NCBI GenBank assembly: GCA_963210315.1
Contig: OY723298.1
Span: 930,001 to 994,000, forward strand
Direction of reading: 5' to 3'
Source: Rhynchopus euleeides
Taxonomy: Eukaryota > Euglenozoa > Diplonemea > Diplonemida > Diplonemidae
Length of the DNA stretch: 64,000 nucleotides
Each line of letters opens with the position of its first letter. The first letter of the stretch is position 1. This document shows, piece after piece, positions 1 to 10,545 of the stretch. The position numbers and the translations under genes are program-made. A model generated the notes under the pieces. The model saw only the letters and a list, made by a program, of their open reading frames with translations. It was not told the DNA's origin and made no database searches.

Positions 1-1152
1 TGCCGCATCCCGGGTCGCGAAAGTGACGCGGATGAGAGGCGAAGGGGAAGCGGGTTCGGGATGCTGCCAGGGCAAAGGTGATGGGGATGGGGACGGTGTG
101 TGGGGCAGGGCGGTGGTGTGGTTTGGGCCGGGCGGTCCACTCCCACCCAGGGCAGGTTCCCCCCTCCGGGTCGCGAGAGTGACGCAGAGGGGTGGGGAGG
201 GGTGAAGGGGTAAGGGGGTGCTTCTCAACTGCTGGGGTTCTTTATAGTCGGCACACTCCTCCTCCGACTCGGTCGTTCATATGAGGGGGGTGTTGAGTTT
301 GTGGACGTGTCATCCTTCCGAACTACACAGATCCCTTACTAATAAGCGGCATCATCGCCAACGAACTCTCCGAAGCCTGAGCTGTGAACTATCGCCAGAT
401 GTTTACATCAGTGTTGATGCACTTGCTCTTCTCCGAATACCATCGCAGTAGATCGGCGCACCTCTTTCTTCGACCACATGCCACAGGCAGAACAACAACT
501 GGCCATACTCATGCTGTTGGCTGGCCTGGCATCAGATACGTCCGTCTTCCGTTTTTCCGTGTTGCTGCGCGGTAGCGTGACTGTGCCACCGCTCTCTGTC
601 GAGCGTTGCATTTCACCATTGGACTGCTGCATGTGATAGCTGACCCATCCACGGTGATTCCACCCCTCCGTTCCGAACACTGTGTTTCGGCTGCCCTTCT
701 CTCCTGCATGGCTGCCACTCTTGCGCTCTGTAGGAGCTCCCAATGGAGCATGCGGCGAGACAGATTCGGTCCGCTCTGACTCGTCCATCGCCTCTCGGGA
801 ATGGGAGCCATCTGTGGCCGCGGTGCACCCCTTCTGGATCCCGTAGCGACTGCCCCCATTCGACAGGCACATCTCCGGCTGTGCCCCAATCCCCCCGAAC
901 TGTTCTTCCTCCGCTCGCCAAACCACTGCAGTGAGCAGGCGCTGTCCACGCCGGCGTGGACACTCCTTACCTTACGTTTCCCAGGTTCAGTGATGCCGGC
1001 AAAGAGCCGTAGACTGAGCGGGGTGCTTCTGAAGGCGGGTTCCATGCGAACTTCGTCACTTGCCACAAGAGGCAGCATCTCGCACACCGCCTTGGGCCCG
1101 CGTCCATGTGTGTTTCAGCACCGCCACCCCACACGCCCCTGCTTGTTATCTA
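1..1152. other. Unassigned 5' flank, no supported gene
   Basis: I see no gene here that I can support. A 25-bp G-rich motif beginning CGGGTCGCGA recurs at about 10-34 and 167-191, so a short duplication is present. Overlapping open frames exist on both strands around 400-1090, but they have no recognisable domain, no clear splice acceptor before an ATG, and they overlap one another in the way chance frames do. Confidence 0.5.
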
Positions 1153-1481
1153 CCGTATACGTAAATATTATGGAACGGGCCCATTTTTGCCCGGTCCGTT
1201 CCATAATATTTACGTTCCAAAATATTTACAGGGCCAGTTGGGGACTCAGTGGTGAGGATGGCTTGCCTCAGGAATCGCACGAAAAGTGCACGAGTAGGTC
1301 CCGTCAGGGACTCTGTATGCCGTCCGATCACCTGGTCCAAGTCCCCGAGTCGCAGAAAGCCCTGTAAATATTATGGAACGAAAAAAATCTGGAACGCCAA
1401 CCCACCAGCGTTCCAAAATATTTACGTTCCATAATATTTACGTTCCATAATATTTACGTTCCAAAATATTTACGTATACGG
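1153..1481. mobile_element. MITE with GTAAATATTATGGAACG motifs
   Basis: The ends are an inverted repeat starting CCGTATACGTAAATATT on the left and matching in reverse complement at the right end. Both ends are flanked by TA (1151-1152 and 1482-1483), as in Tc1/mariner-type insertions. The motif GTAAATATTATGGAACG, with a variant reading TTTTGGAACG, recurs about eight times in both orientations. A 130-bp segment without the motif (about 1231-1362) sits in the middle. There is no coding capacity, so it is non-autonomous. TA flanks alone are weak evidence for the superfamily. Confidence 0.6.
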
Positions 1482-1896
1482 TATATTATACTGCTCGTTA
1501 TCTATGTCGATCGGGAGCCACCCCACTTTTCAAGGCTATGTGTACTGCAGGAATCCAATCTTCGCTGAGTGTTGCAGTGTTCCACCCCTTTTCGACATCA
1601 CACAACATCACTGCGCATCTTTGACTCCAACAGACACGGCATCTTTTTTTGTGGATCGTAGACCCAAGTGCACAGCCTCCCCCCACTGTGCCCACACACA
1701 CACACACAACGAGTGAATCATCGCAGAACCTCCTCATTCCACTCCCGAGTACATTAAACGTCTCTCCATCCCCTATCACACGCAAACCCGCACACCACCA
1801 CACAGGACACTACGCCACACAAGGGGAGTCAGGGATGATGTGTGACAGGTGCTGACACGGCAGCAATCTCCCCCCCTGCACCCCCACGCGGGCACT

Positions 1897-2220
1897 ATGG
1901 AGGCCTCCGCACGTGAAGGGTCGTTCTTCCTGCCGACACCTCCCCGAAAGAAGCAGAACAAGACGAAGGGTGAGTCGCTCCTGCCTGCAGACGTGTTTCT
2001 GAATGGGGGTTGCGAAGAGGCGCCCAGCTATCACCCGCTCAGCGGGTTGTCGGGGCTCACATGTTGCGACCGGCAGGACATGGTGCTGGTGCTGCGCAGG
2101 AAGACCCTCCAGACATACATCGACCCAAAGGGCCAGCGGGTGGAGCCGATCGATTTCAAGGAGTCTCTCAAGCGATGCCCTTACATCCACCTCGACGCGA
2201 GCACGACGCACTGCGATGAG
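1897..2220 (+). CDS. Hypothetical protein, 5' part, truncated by gap
   Basis: An open frame runs from the ATG at 1897 into the run of Ns at 2221, giving at least 108 residues. The N-terminus is Lys/Pro-rich. A more ordered stretch follows, with DMVLVLRRKTLQTYIDPKG and a segment ending in THCDE at the gap. The residue mix is unlike the low-complexity frames nearby, which is why I think it is real. A weak acceptor-like CGGCAG lies about 34 bases upstream. I do not recognise the family. DNA after the gap is the end of a dispersed repeat, so the 3' part is hidden in the gap or was lost to that insertion. Confidence 0.4.
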
Positions 2221-2420
2221 NNNNNNNNNNNNNNNNNNNNNNNNNNNNNNNNNNNNNNNNNNNNNNNNNNNNNNNNNNNNNNNNNNNNNNNNNNNNNNNN
2301 NNNNNNNNNNNNNNNNNNNNNNNNNNNNNNNNNNNNNNNNNNNNNNNNNNNNNNNNNNNNNNNNNNNNNNNNNNNNNNNNNNNNNNNNNNNNNNNNNNNN
2401 NNNNNNNNNNNNNNNNNNNN
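2221..2420. other. Assembly gap (200 Ns)
   Basis: Exactly 200 Ns, a conventional scaffold-gap placeholder, so the true length is unknown. The gap coincides with the outer end of a repeat that has another copy at 28160-29218. That probably explains why the assembly broke here. Confidence 0.95.
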
Positions 2421-3467
2421 CTCAAACTCCTCGACTTCCTTGGGTGGGCATTTGCCATACCTGACGTAAAACAGTGATGCTTCGTGCTAGTGGTGAACCT
2501 GACGTTAGTAAAGGAAGGGTGCTGCGGCTGTCCACGAGGGGCTCTGATGCCTCCTCACGGTGCCTGGTTGGTCGGTTCAGGTGAAACAGAGCAAATTTAG
2601 TGTTAGGGGGATGCCTCTGGTCAAGGCCTTTTCACAAAAATTGACCCACGGCGCCGAGTTGGGCCGTTGGTTCCTGGTTGTAGCTCGGTCTACGCCAGGT
2701 TCCACACCCCGTCATCGCAAAACGTACGCATACACAGAGGCAAAACACAACAGCCTCTGTGGTACGGGAGCATGGCGGGAGGAAATTTTGCCTTTTGGTC
2801 AAATAGGCACCCTTTTGTAATCACTTGACCCGCAGGGTGGCTGAGTCTTATCAGACAGGCCGACCTACATGTTGATCAGTGGAACCACACAACCTGTTCA
2901 ACCTGCCCCCGGGGTGGCTGAGTCCACCCCTGCCGTAGCGTAAGATAAGCCTACGTCGACCCTCGTCGTCCTCTTCGTCGTCCTAGGACTGTGGAGTTCA
3001 GCAACCAGGAGGATGCGGAACTGCTGTGAGCTGCACACTCTCTTGACACACCTGCACGTATCTGCGTTACACTCGTGGTAACCCCGAACCCTGTATTTAT
3101 ACAGGAGACTTCCATCTGGGACAGTTTCTGTTCCAGATGAGCTTTGACAGTGGTAGCCATCTTTGCTATGGAGCCATCGTCATTGCTATCGTCGTCACTC
3201 GGACCCATGAGCAGTGGATACAATTGGTGTGGAAGGAGAGGGTGCGGTTCTGGATCAGCAGGTCTGAATCTGAAACTGGGACTGAAAGCCATAGGTCTGA
3301 GATGACCTCGGTCCAAGCGACCTGAGACTGAGAACCCCCGGGATTCCCGGCCGGACCCGGCCGGGATTTCCCCGGGATCCCGGCCGGGATTTCAAAATCC
3401 CGGTCCCGGGCCCGGAATTTCCGGGCCCGGCCGGGGTTTCCCGGGATCCTGCCGGGGGGCAAACCGT
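2421..3467. repeat. Long inverted repeat, left copy
   Basis: This block is the reverse complement of 28160-29218 almost base for base. The length difference (1047 against 1059) is accounted for by a 12-bp duplication within the CCGG-rich end of the right copy. The inner end is a dense cluster of CCCGGGAT and CCGGCCGGGA motifs able to fold on itself. An 86-codon frame (2560-2820) is conserved in both copies, but with so little divergence that is no evidence of coding. The right copy continues beyond the point where this one enters the gap. Confidence 0.9.
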
Positions 3468-3476
3468 GGAAAAAAG

Positions 3477-3538
3477 GAAGCCGCTAGGTCTCTTTGGGAG
3501 GCGCACTCGCATTCCACCCTGGACAACACTGTTGGCAT
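3477..3538 (-). pseudogene. RT relic of a VIPER-like retroelement
   Basis: On the minus strand this about 60-bp stretch matches 18890-18950, which encodes reverse transcriptase just before motif A in element 1 (residues SRVECECASQRDLAAS). It is a scrap between the CCCGGG-rich repeat end at 3467 and a GGAATC-type TIR element at 3539. It shows that both neighbours inserted into an older retroelement copy. Confidence 0.7.
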
Positions 3539-4026
3539 GGGCTGCATTGAATCGGATTCCAAATAAAAATCTTCGATTCCGGGAATCGTGGAATCCGGAT
3601 TCCGAATCAGAATCCGGATTCCACGATTCCAGAAAAAGAGTGGAATCGGATTCCGGAATCGAAAACGCCGATTCCAAAATTGTGGAATCCGATTCCGGAA
3701 TCGAAATCACCGATTCCGGAATCGTGGAATCGGTGGAATCCGATTCCAGAATCCAGAATCGGATTCCACCGATTCCGGAATCGAGAATCGGATTCCGGAA
3801 TCTGACCCAAAAATGTCGAAAAATGGACAAGTCGTAGGGGGACCCCAACACCCCATATACCCCCTTCTGGGACCAAAAAGTGCACGAAAGGGGTTAAAAC
3901 GGCTTAATTCGTTGATTTGTTGCATTTCCCTGCTAAAAAACGGTTTTTGTGTGGGCGAGTAGTTGTAGAAAATCGCGAAAAATGTCAAAAAATCGAAATT
4001 TTCACAGAGGCCCAAAAACGTGTTTC
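3539..4026. mobile_element. GGAATC-type TIR element, truncated copy
   Basis: This is identical or nearly so to the first about 490 bp of the element at 6429-8830. It starts ATGGGCTGCATTGAATCGG, continues through stacked GGAATC/GATTCC dyads and the CCAAAAAGTGCACGAAAG block, and ends at ACGTGTTTC. There the sequence jumps into the OTU-like frame and the right TIR is missing. It is an end fragment left by deletion or by a later insertion. Confidence 0.85.
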
Positions 4027-4030
4027 GCGC

Positions 4031-4614
4031 AGCCGGCGGGTGGGGTGGCGGCTGACCCCCTGGCCCAATTGCTGGAGTGGCGCGGCCAGACGGACGGGAG
4101 GCTGAGCTTGTCGTCCCTGCAGCAGCAGGCGCGGCTGGGCCTGGTCGAGCCGGACGGGTGGTCGTTCCGGGTGGGGGACTGTGCTTTTGATGCGTTGGCC
4201 ACGCTGGGTGCCCGATCGGTGAAGCAATCCAGCGGGTGGCTGCGCCAAGAGGCAGTCCGCAGGGCGATGCGCGACCCGGACCTCCGGATGCGGGTGGAGG
4301 AGGGTCCGAACCAGTGGGCCGAGCAGATGATGCGCGCAGGGAGCGACGACGTGCGCACCTGGGCGGACTTCATCGCCCTGGCGGCGGCTGCGCGCGTGAC
4401 CGGATGCGTCGTCCTCGTGCTCATCGACAACCACCAGCCGATGCTTCTGTCCCCAGTAGGTGCGGGTGCAGTGGTGGACGCCCACTGTCTGCGGAGGACG
4501 GGGGGGCAACATGGGCACTACGTGCCCCTAGTTATGCCGGAGCCCATGCGTCAGCACCTGGCGGGTCTTCCCCCGAAGCCGATGGCAGCGGATGTCACGG
4601 GGTGCGATGGTGAT
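4031..4614 (+). pseudogene. OTU-like cysteine protease fragment
   Basis: The frame encodes about 190 residues with the OTU layout. GDCAFDALA carries the likely nucleophilic cysteine, followed by a helix with GWLRQEAVRRAM, a WAEQMMRAGSDDVRTWADF segment, a hydrophobic VVLVLIDNH strand, and GQHGHYVPL with the likely catalytic histidine. OTU proteases are deubiquitinases and are also encoded by some transposons. No own start codon is visible: the frame enters from the truncated TIR element on the left and runs out at the A1 repeat of element 1 at 4615. I infer a target gene or older transposon ORF broken on both sides. Confidence 0.6.
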
Positions 4615-4832
4615 TGGCCACAGTGGGCCTGCTCACTAGTCGGAGTTCCCAAGGTTCCTGCCCCCCTCTCCCCTCGGTTCCATGCCATCTCTCCCCTTCT
4701 CTATTCGGTCACAGGAATGTTGGCTTGCAGTCCGTATAATTCTTGGGTTTTACACACAACCCCCCACACCTCAGGTAACGACAAGCTCCAACTTACTTTC
4801 TCCCACGGACTGCGCAAAGCCTTTCTCTTTTT
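4615..4832 (+). repeat. A1 repeat of element 1 (5' end)
   Basis: This 218-bp segment starts TGGCCACAGTGGGCCTGC and recurs at 20333-20550 as A2 between B1 and B2. It ends in the pyrimidine-rich CTTTCTCTTTT, followed by TACACTTCAG. The AG at 4840-4841 would be a trans-splice acceptor 29 bases before the gag ATG, so the terminal repeat seems to supply the processing signal for the first ORF. A diverged third copy lies at 44690-44798. Confidence 0.8.
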
Positions 4833-4870
4833 ACACTTCAGAGAAGCAGTCAGTGGGAGAAGCTCTTAAA

Positions 4871-5854
4871 ATGGAAGCGGTTACACAGATGCTCGACAGG
4901 CTCCACCAGCGCGGAGTGACCGAGATTGTGTACGAGGTCAGAGCATCCCCACAGGATGGCGACGAAATTGGGGGAGAGTACTCTCGCCACGCGGGGGTGC
5001 TGCGAAAAAATGAGGACAACACGTACACCATCCTCTACACCCTGCCGTTAGAGGAACTCGATGAAGTCGAGCCCACGGGGTTGCAAGAATGCACCATCCC
5101 CGTGGTGGGGTTTGACTACGCCAACCTCAGATCGGTGCATGAATACGCGAGGAAGCAGACCAAGGCACAACTCGACCTCATGAGAGAGTCGGTACTAGAC
5201 CTCGCCAAGGCGGTCCGCGAAGGCGCCAAGCAGGCGGGGACTGGGGGGAAAGCGGGAGGTGAGGCCGGGGCGGCACAGGCGCAACCGGAGGGGAGCAGCC
5301 CCCCTGCCCAGGACCCCCCCAAGCTCCCGACAATCGGGAACCTGCAGTCGGCCCTCAGCCTGCCCAACATGAGGCCGGCTTGCGTCTCCCAGTGGCAGGG
5401 GTTTTTGAAGGCAGGAGGGGTGGCAGCGGCGCGGGAGATGATCCGAGACCTGAGGCTGCAGTTCGGGACATCGAACAAGGTGACCCACATGAGCACGTGG
5501 GTCGCCCTCGCGCAGGAGGCTGCTGAGCGGGGGTTCTGGTCCACCACCGTGACCCAGATGGGGAACCAGCTGCTGCACGAGCTGGTGGTGAATGAGGCGT
5601 GGAAACAACACAGGATCCCCCGGGCGCAGGTGGAGGCGGAGATGCGGACGGCCGACACGGAAGCATCCGCTGCTGACCGGGCCATCGCCAAGCTGGCGGG
5701 GCGTGCACGCACGACGAAGGGGGGAAAGGGGGGCAACGGTGGCCCTCCCCAGTCTTTTCCCCCCCCGAATCGGTATTCCCCCTACCCCCACCACACATTT
5801 CAGGGAAAGGGGGGAAAGGGGGGGAAACCCCGGGGCAACACCAACTGGAATTAA
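4871..5854 (+). CDS. Gag-like protein of element 1
   Basis: A 327-residue intact frame, and the first ORF after the A1 repeat and its acceptor. An N-terminal domain of about 100 residues (from MEAVTQMLDRL to the VVGFDYANLR strand) is followed by a charged helix, a Gly/Ala/Pro linker at about 120-150, a helical domain (about 155-265, with GFWSTTVTQMGNQLLHELV) and a basic Gly-Lys tail ending GKGGKGGKPRGNTNWN. No zinc knuckle is seen. The GK-rich tail may bind nucleic acid instead. The position 5' to YR and RT and the similar layout of the first ORF of element 2 make Gag the best call. The ATG at 4871 is chosen because it is the first after the acceptor. Confidence 0.65.
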   Translation: MEAVTQMLDRLHQRGVTEIVYEVRASPQDGDEIGGEYSRHAGVLRKNEDNTYTILYTLPLEELDEVEPTGLQECTIPVVGFDYANLRSVHEYARKQTKAQLDLMRESVLDLAKAVREGAKQAGTGGKAGGEAGAAQAQPEGSSPPAQDPPKLPTIGNLQSALSLPNMRPACVSQWQGFLKAGGVAAAREMIRDLRLQFGTSNKVTHMSTWVALAQEAAERGFWSTTVTQMGNQLLHELVVNEAWKQHRIPRAQVEAEMRTADTEASAADRAIAKLAGRARTTKGGKGGNGGPPQSFPPPNRYSPYPHHTFQGKGGKGGKPRGNTNWN

Positions 5855-6428
5855 CACCGGCACTCGGCCAGGACATCATGCAGGCACTCGGCCAAATCAC
5901 GGCACTCTGCCAAAAACTGGGACAGGAAAGGCCCCCCCAACCCCCTACCCCCCCTCCCGCCCCCCAGAACATCGTCCAGAACACTCTGTCGGAGGTGTAC
6001 ACGCAAGCTGCGCCGGCAAGGACCCGGGCCAGGGACGACCACACTCTGTGGGAAGCAAAGGAACGGCTGGAAGAAGTCATGAAAGAGAGCCTGGCGGAAC
6101 GCACAATCTCCACCAGGGGTGGGCTATGGAAAAGACTGGAAAGTTGGTGTGTGACAGCAGACCTCTCCCTACCCCCCTCGGAGGATGCAGCAGTTCTGTT
6201 TCTGGCGGGAATGACACACTTGACAACAAGCAGTCAGAAATTATGCATCGGCAATAAACGCAGTCGGTCTGCAGCAGGGGAATTGGTCCCCGCTCCCCCT
6301 TCAGGGCTATGCCAACGCACTGGCTCGTGCGACCCCTTTTTCCCCCCCGAAGCAAGCTGTCCCCGCAAAAAGGCCGAAGTGACCCAGGCGGTGTTTGTTC
6401 TGTTCACAAGGGGGCACGAGGTGGAGGC

Positions 6429-8830
6429 ATGGGCTGCATTGAATCGGATTCCAAATAAAAATCTTCGATTCCGGGAATCGTGGAATCCGGATTCCGAATC
6501 AGAATCCGGATTCCACGATTCCAGAAAAAGAGTGGAATCGGATTCCGGAATCGAAAACGCCGATTCCAAAATTGTGGAATCCGATTCCGGAATCGAAATC
6601 ACCGATTCCGGAATCGTGGAATCGGTGGAATCCGATTCCAGAATCCAGAATCGGATTCCACCGATTCCGGAATCGAGAATCGGATTCCGGAATCTGACCC
6701 AAAAATGTCGAAAAATGGACAAGTCGTAGGGGGACCCCAACACCCCATATACCCCCTTCTGGGACCAAAAAGTGCACGAAAGGGGTTAAAACGGCTTAAT
6801 TCGTTGATTTGTTGCATTTCCCTGCTAAAAAACGGTTTTTGTGTGGGCGAGTAGTTGTAGAAAATCGCGAAAAATGTCAAAAAATCGAAATTTTCACAGA
6901 GGCCCAAAAACGTGTTTCTGGGTGAAAAATGGGCCCAAAAACCGATTTCTGGCCATTTCTGGGTGGTTTTTGGGGGTTTCCGTCCATTTTTCAGCCATTT
7001 TTCTGGTCAGAACCCACCCAGAAGCCCTTAGAAAATGGCTGGTGGCAGTTTTGGGTCGAATTGAACAGAAGGACGAATTGCTCACCAACTCTTTCGATAC
7101 ATGAAGATTTGGGCATTTTCCGTTACTCTCAACACATTCGCACACCATGCGAAAATTTCGAATTTTTGGCCGAAAAATGCGGTTTTTGGTTGGGCCAGGG
7201 GGCTGGCTCTCCGTCCCTGAAGTGTCCCTGAATACTTCCGGCCAACACAACGGCAACACAACATACGAAACCACGCCTGAAAATTTCCGGCGCCTGCGGC
7301 GGGCTGTTGACCCCCACCCCCCCACCCCTGCCGAGGATTTCTTCTGAGAATGGCGCTCCAAAAGTGCCGAAAATTGGCAAGACTTGGTCGAAAAAGTTGA
7401 TTTTCGGTACACCTTCTTTTGTCGACCCAAAAATTTCCGGCGCCTGCGGCGGGCTCTCTGCCCCCCCCCGCACGCGCACGGAAAGTGCGCGTGCCCAGGA
7501 CGTGTTCTCCCGAAAAAAGTCGATTTTCGGTACACCTTCTTTTTAAGACCCCAAAAATTTCCGGCGCCTGCGGCGGGCTTCCCCCCCCCCCCCTCCCCCG
7601 CACGCGCACGTAAAGTGCGCGGCCGAGGATGTTCTCCCGAAAAAAGTGGATTTTCGGTACACCTTAACAAAAAAGGCCCAAAAAAAATTTCGCCTCCGGC
7701 GGGGTTAGGGGGCAGAGCCCCCCAAACCCCCGGCGCCGGGGCGGCGCCTACTCGGCTTCGCCTCTCTTCGCGAAGTCTCGGTAATCCGACGACTTTGCGA
7801 AATCGAGGCTCATCCGAGGTGAAAAATCACGAAAAATCGCATTGTCTTTTTCCCGTACAAAACCATGAAAAACCAAGTGTCACCCAATGGGAAATCTATT
7901 TTTTGACTTTTTTTGTGGAATCGGATTCCACTCGGTTTTTCGATTCCGGAATCGGATTCTCGATTCCAGGAATCCGATTCCCTGCAGCCCATGGGGTGGA
8001 TTTCGGTCGCCCACCAAAATCCATTTTATGGCCCAGATTCGCGAAAAAAATACAACTAAAAAAACGCAAGCAGAAAAATGACTACCTAATTTGGCTCGCG
8101 GAATCCACGATGACCATTATTTCGCACTGAATCGTCAATCTAAGCATGTTCCTGCCCTCATTTCGCCAGACCCCATTCACTGCTCAGCAAGAAGTCTCGG
8201 TAATCCGACGACTTTGCGAAATCGAGGCTCATCCGAGGTGAAAAATCACGAAAAATCGCATTGTCTTTTTCCCGTACAAAACCATGAAAAACCAAGTGTC
8301 ACCCAATGGGAAATCTATTTTTTGACTTTTTTTGTGGAATCGGATTCCACTCGGTTTTTCGATTCCGGAATCGGATTCTCGATTCCAGGAATCCGATTCC
8401 CTGCAGCCCATGGGGTGGATTTCGGTCGCCCACCAAAATCCATTTTATGGCCCAGATTCGCGAAAAAAATACAACTAAAAAAACGCAAGCAGAAAAATGA
8501 CTACCTAATTTGGCTCGCGGAATCCACGATGACCATTATTTCGCACTGAATCGTCAATCTAAGCATGTTCCTGCCCTCATTTCGCCAGACCCCATTCACT
8601 GCTCAGCAAGAAGTCTCGGTAATCCGACGACTTTGCGAAATCGAGGCTCATCCGAGGTGAAAAATCACGAAAAATCGCATTGTCTTTTTCCCGTACAAAA
8701 CCATGAAAAACCAAGTGTCACCCAATGGGAAATCTATTTTTTGACTTTTTTTGTGGAATCGGATTCCACTCGGTTTTTCGATTCCGGAATCGGATTCTCG
8801 ATTCCAGGAATCCGATTCCCTGCAGCCCAT
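6429..8830 (+). mobile_element. GGAATC-type TIR element, 2.4 kb, with triplicated end
   Basis: The terminal inverted repeat begins ATGGGCTGCA and ends TGCAGCCCAT. The adjacent arms are stacked GGAATC and GATTCC dyads. The target duplication is GTGGAGGC (6421-6428 and 8832-8839), with one G between the right TIR and its copy. There is no transposase frame. The interior has three CGCCTGCGGCGGGCT-containing blocks. The right end differs from the sibling at 8975-10545 by two extra 419-bp units. Target length and TIR position suggest hAT-type, but the TIR sequence alone does not settle it. Confidence 0.85.
7772..8830 (+). repeat. 419-bp tandem units inside the TIR element
   Basis: Units start at 7772, 8191 and 8610 with GAAGTCTCGGTAATCCGACG. 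Each of the first two holds the terminal 221 bp of the element, including TGCAGCCCAT, followed by 198 bp of unrelated DNA (7993-8190 and 8412-8609). The third stops at the true end. The spacer runs from GGGTGGATTTCGG to CTGCTCAGCAA and occurs nowhere else in the window. The copies are practically identical, so the amplification is recent. Confidence 0.9.
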
Positions 8831-8974
8831 GGTGGAGGCGAATCTGTTGTTGTTTCTGTGGAAGACAGCCTGCCGCTACCGCGATGCGGCAGATCTCACG
8901 GTAAAGGATGTGAAACCCACAGCATGTGGAACACGACTCGTGGTGGACTTTTACAGGTCAAAGGCAATCAAGAC

Positions 8975-10545
8975 ATGGGCTGCAGGGAATCGGATTCCTG
9001 GAATCGAGAATCCGATTCCGGAATCGAAAAACCGAGTGGAATCCGATTCCACAAAAAAAGTCAAAAAATAGATTTCCCATTGGGTGACACTTGGTTTTTC
9101 ACGGTTTTGTACGGGAAAAAGACAATGCGATTTTTCGTGATTTTTCACCTCGGATGAGCCTCGATTTCGCAAAGTCGTCGGATTACCGAGACTTCGCGAA
9201 GAGAGGCGAAGCCGAGTAGGCGCTGCCCCGGCGCCGGGGGTTTGGGGGGCTCTGCCCCCCCAACCCCGCCGGAGGCGAAATTTTTTTTGGGCCTTTTTTG
9301 TTAAGGTGTACCGAAAATCGACTTTTTTCGGGAGAACATCCTCGGCCGCGCACTTTACGTGCGCGTGCGGGGGAGGGGGGGGGGGGGGAAGCCCGCCGCA
9401 GGCGCCGGAAATTTTCGGGGTCTAAAAAAGAAGGTGTACCGAAAATCGACTTTTTTCGGGAGAACACGTCCTGGGCCGCGCACTTTCCGTGCGCGTGCGG
9501 GGGGGGGGGGGGGCAGAGAGCCCGCCGCAGGCGCCGGAAATTTTTGGGTCGACAAAAGAAGGTGTACCGAAAATCAACTTTTTCGACCAAGTCTTGCCAA
9601 TTTTCGGCACTTTTGGAGCGCCATTCTCAGAAGAAATCCTCGGCAGGGGTGGGGGGGTGGGGGTCAACAGCCCGCCGCAGGCGCCGGAAATTTTCAGGCG
9701 TGGTTTCGTATGTTGTGTTGCCGTTGTGTTGGCCGGAAGTATTCAGGGACACTTCAGGGACGGAGAGCCAGCCCCCTGGCCCAACCAAAAACCGGATTTT
9801 TCGGCCAAAAATTCGAAATTTTCGCATGGTGTGCGAATGTGTTGAGAGTAACGGAAAATGCCCAAATTTTCATGTATCGAAAGAGTTGGTGAGCAATTCG
9901 TCCTTCTGTTCAATTCGACCCAAAACTGCCACCAGCCATTTTCTAAGGGCTTCTGGGTGGGTTCTGACCAGAAAAATGGCTGAAAAATGGACGGAAACCC
10001 CCAAAAACCACCCAGAAATGGCCAGAAATCGGTTTTTGGGCCCATTTTTCACCCAGAAACACGTTTTTGGGCCTCTGTGAAAATTTCGATTTTTTGACAT
10101 TTTTCGCGATTTTCTACAACTACTCGCCCACACAAAAACCGTTTTTTAGCAGGGAAATGCAACAAATCAACGAATTAAGCCGTTTTAACCCCTTTCGTGC
10201 ACTTTTTGGTCCCAGAAGGGGGTATATGGGGTGTTGGGGTCCCCCTACGACTTGTCCATTTTTCGACATTTTTGGGTCAGATTCCGGAATCCGATTCTCG
10301 ATTCCGGAATCGGTGGAATCCGATTCTGGATTCTGGAATCGGATTCCACCGATTCCACGATTCCGGAATCGGTGATTTCGATTCCGGAATCGGATTCCAC
10401 AATTTTGGAATCGGCGTTTTCGATTCCGGAATCCGATTCCACTCTTTTTCTGGAATCGTGGAATCCGGATTCTGATTCGGAATCCGGATTCCACGATTCC
10501 CGGAATCGAAGATTTTTATTTGGAATCCGATTCAATGCAGCCCAT
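8975..10545 (-). mobile_element. GGAATC-type TIR element, 1.6 kb, reverse orientation
   Basis: This is the same element as at 6429-8830 but inverted, without the extra 419-bp units. It starts ATGGGCTGCAGGGAATCGG and ends ATTCAATGCAGCCCAT. The target duplication is ATCAAGAC (8967-8974 and 10547-10554), again with one extra G at the right boundary. It separates the middle and C-terminal pieces of the element 1 recombinase. No coding frame is convincing. Confidence 0.9.

Noticed and set aside
2560..2820. 86-residue protein present in two copies
   Set aside because: Both copies are inside nearly identical inverted repeats, so conservation of the frame carries no information. No domain.
3539..10545. 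Ser/Asp/Ile-rich proteins in GGAATC regions
   Set aside because: They are frame readings of stacked GGAATC and GATTCC dyads and occur on both strands of every copy.
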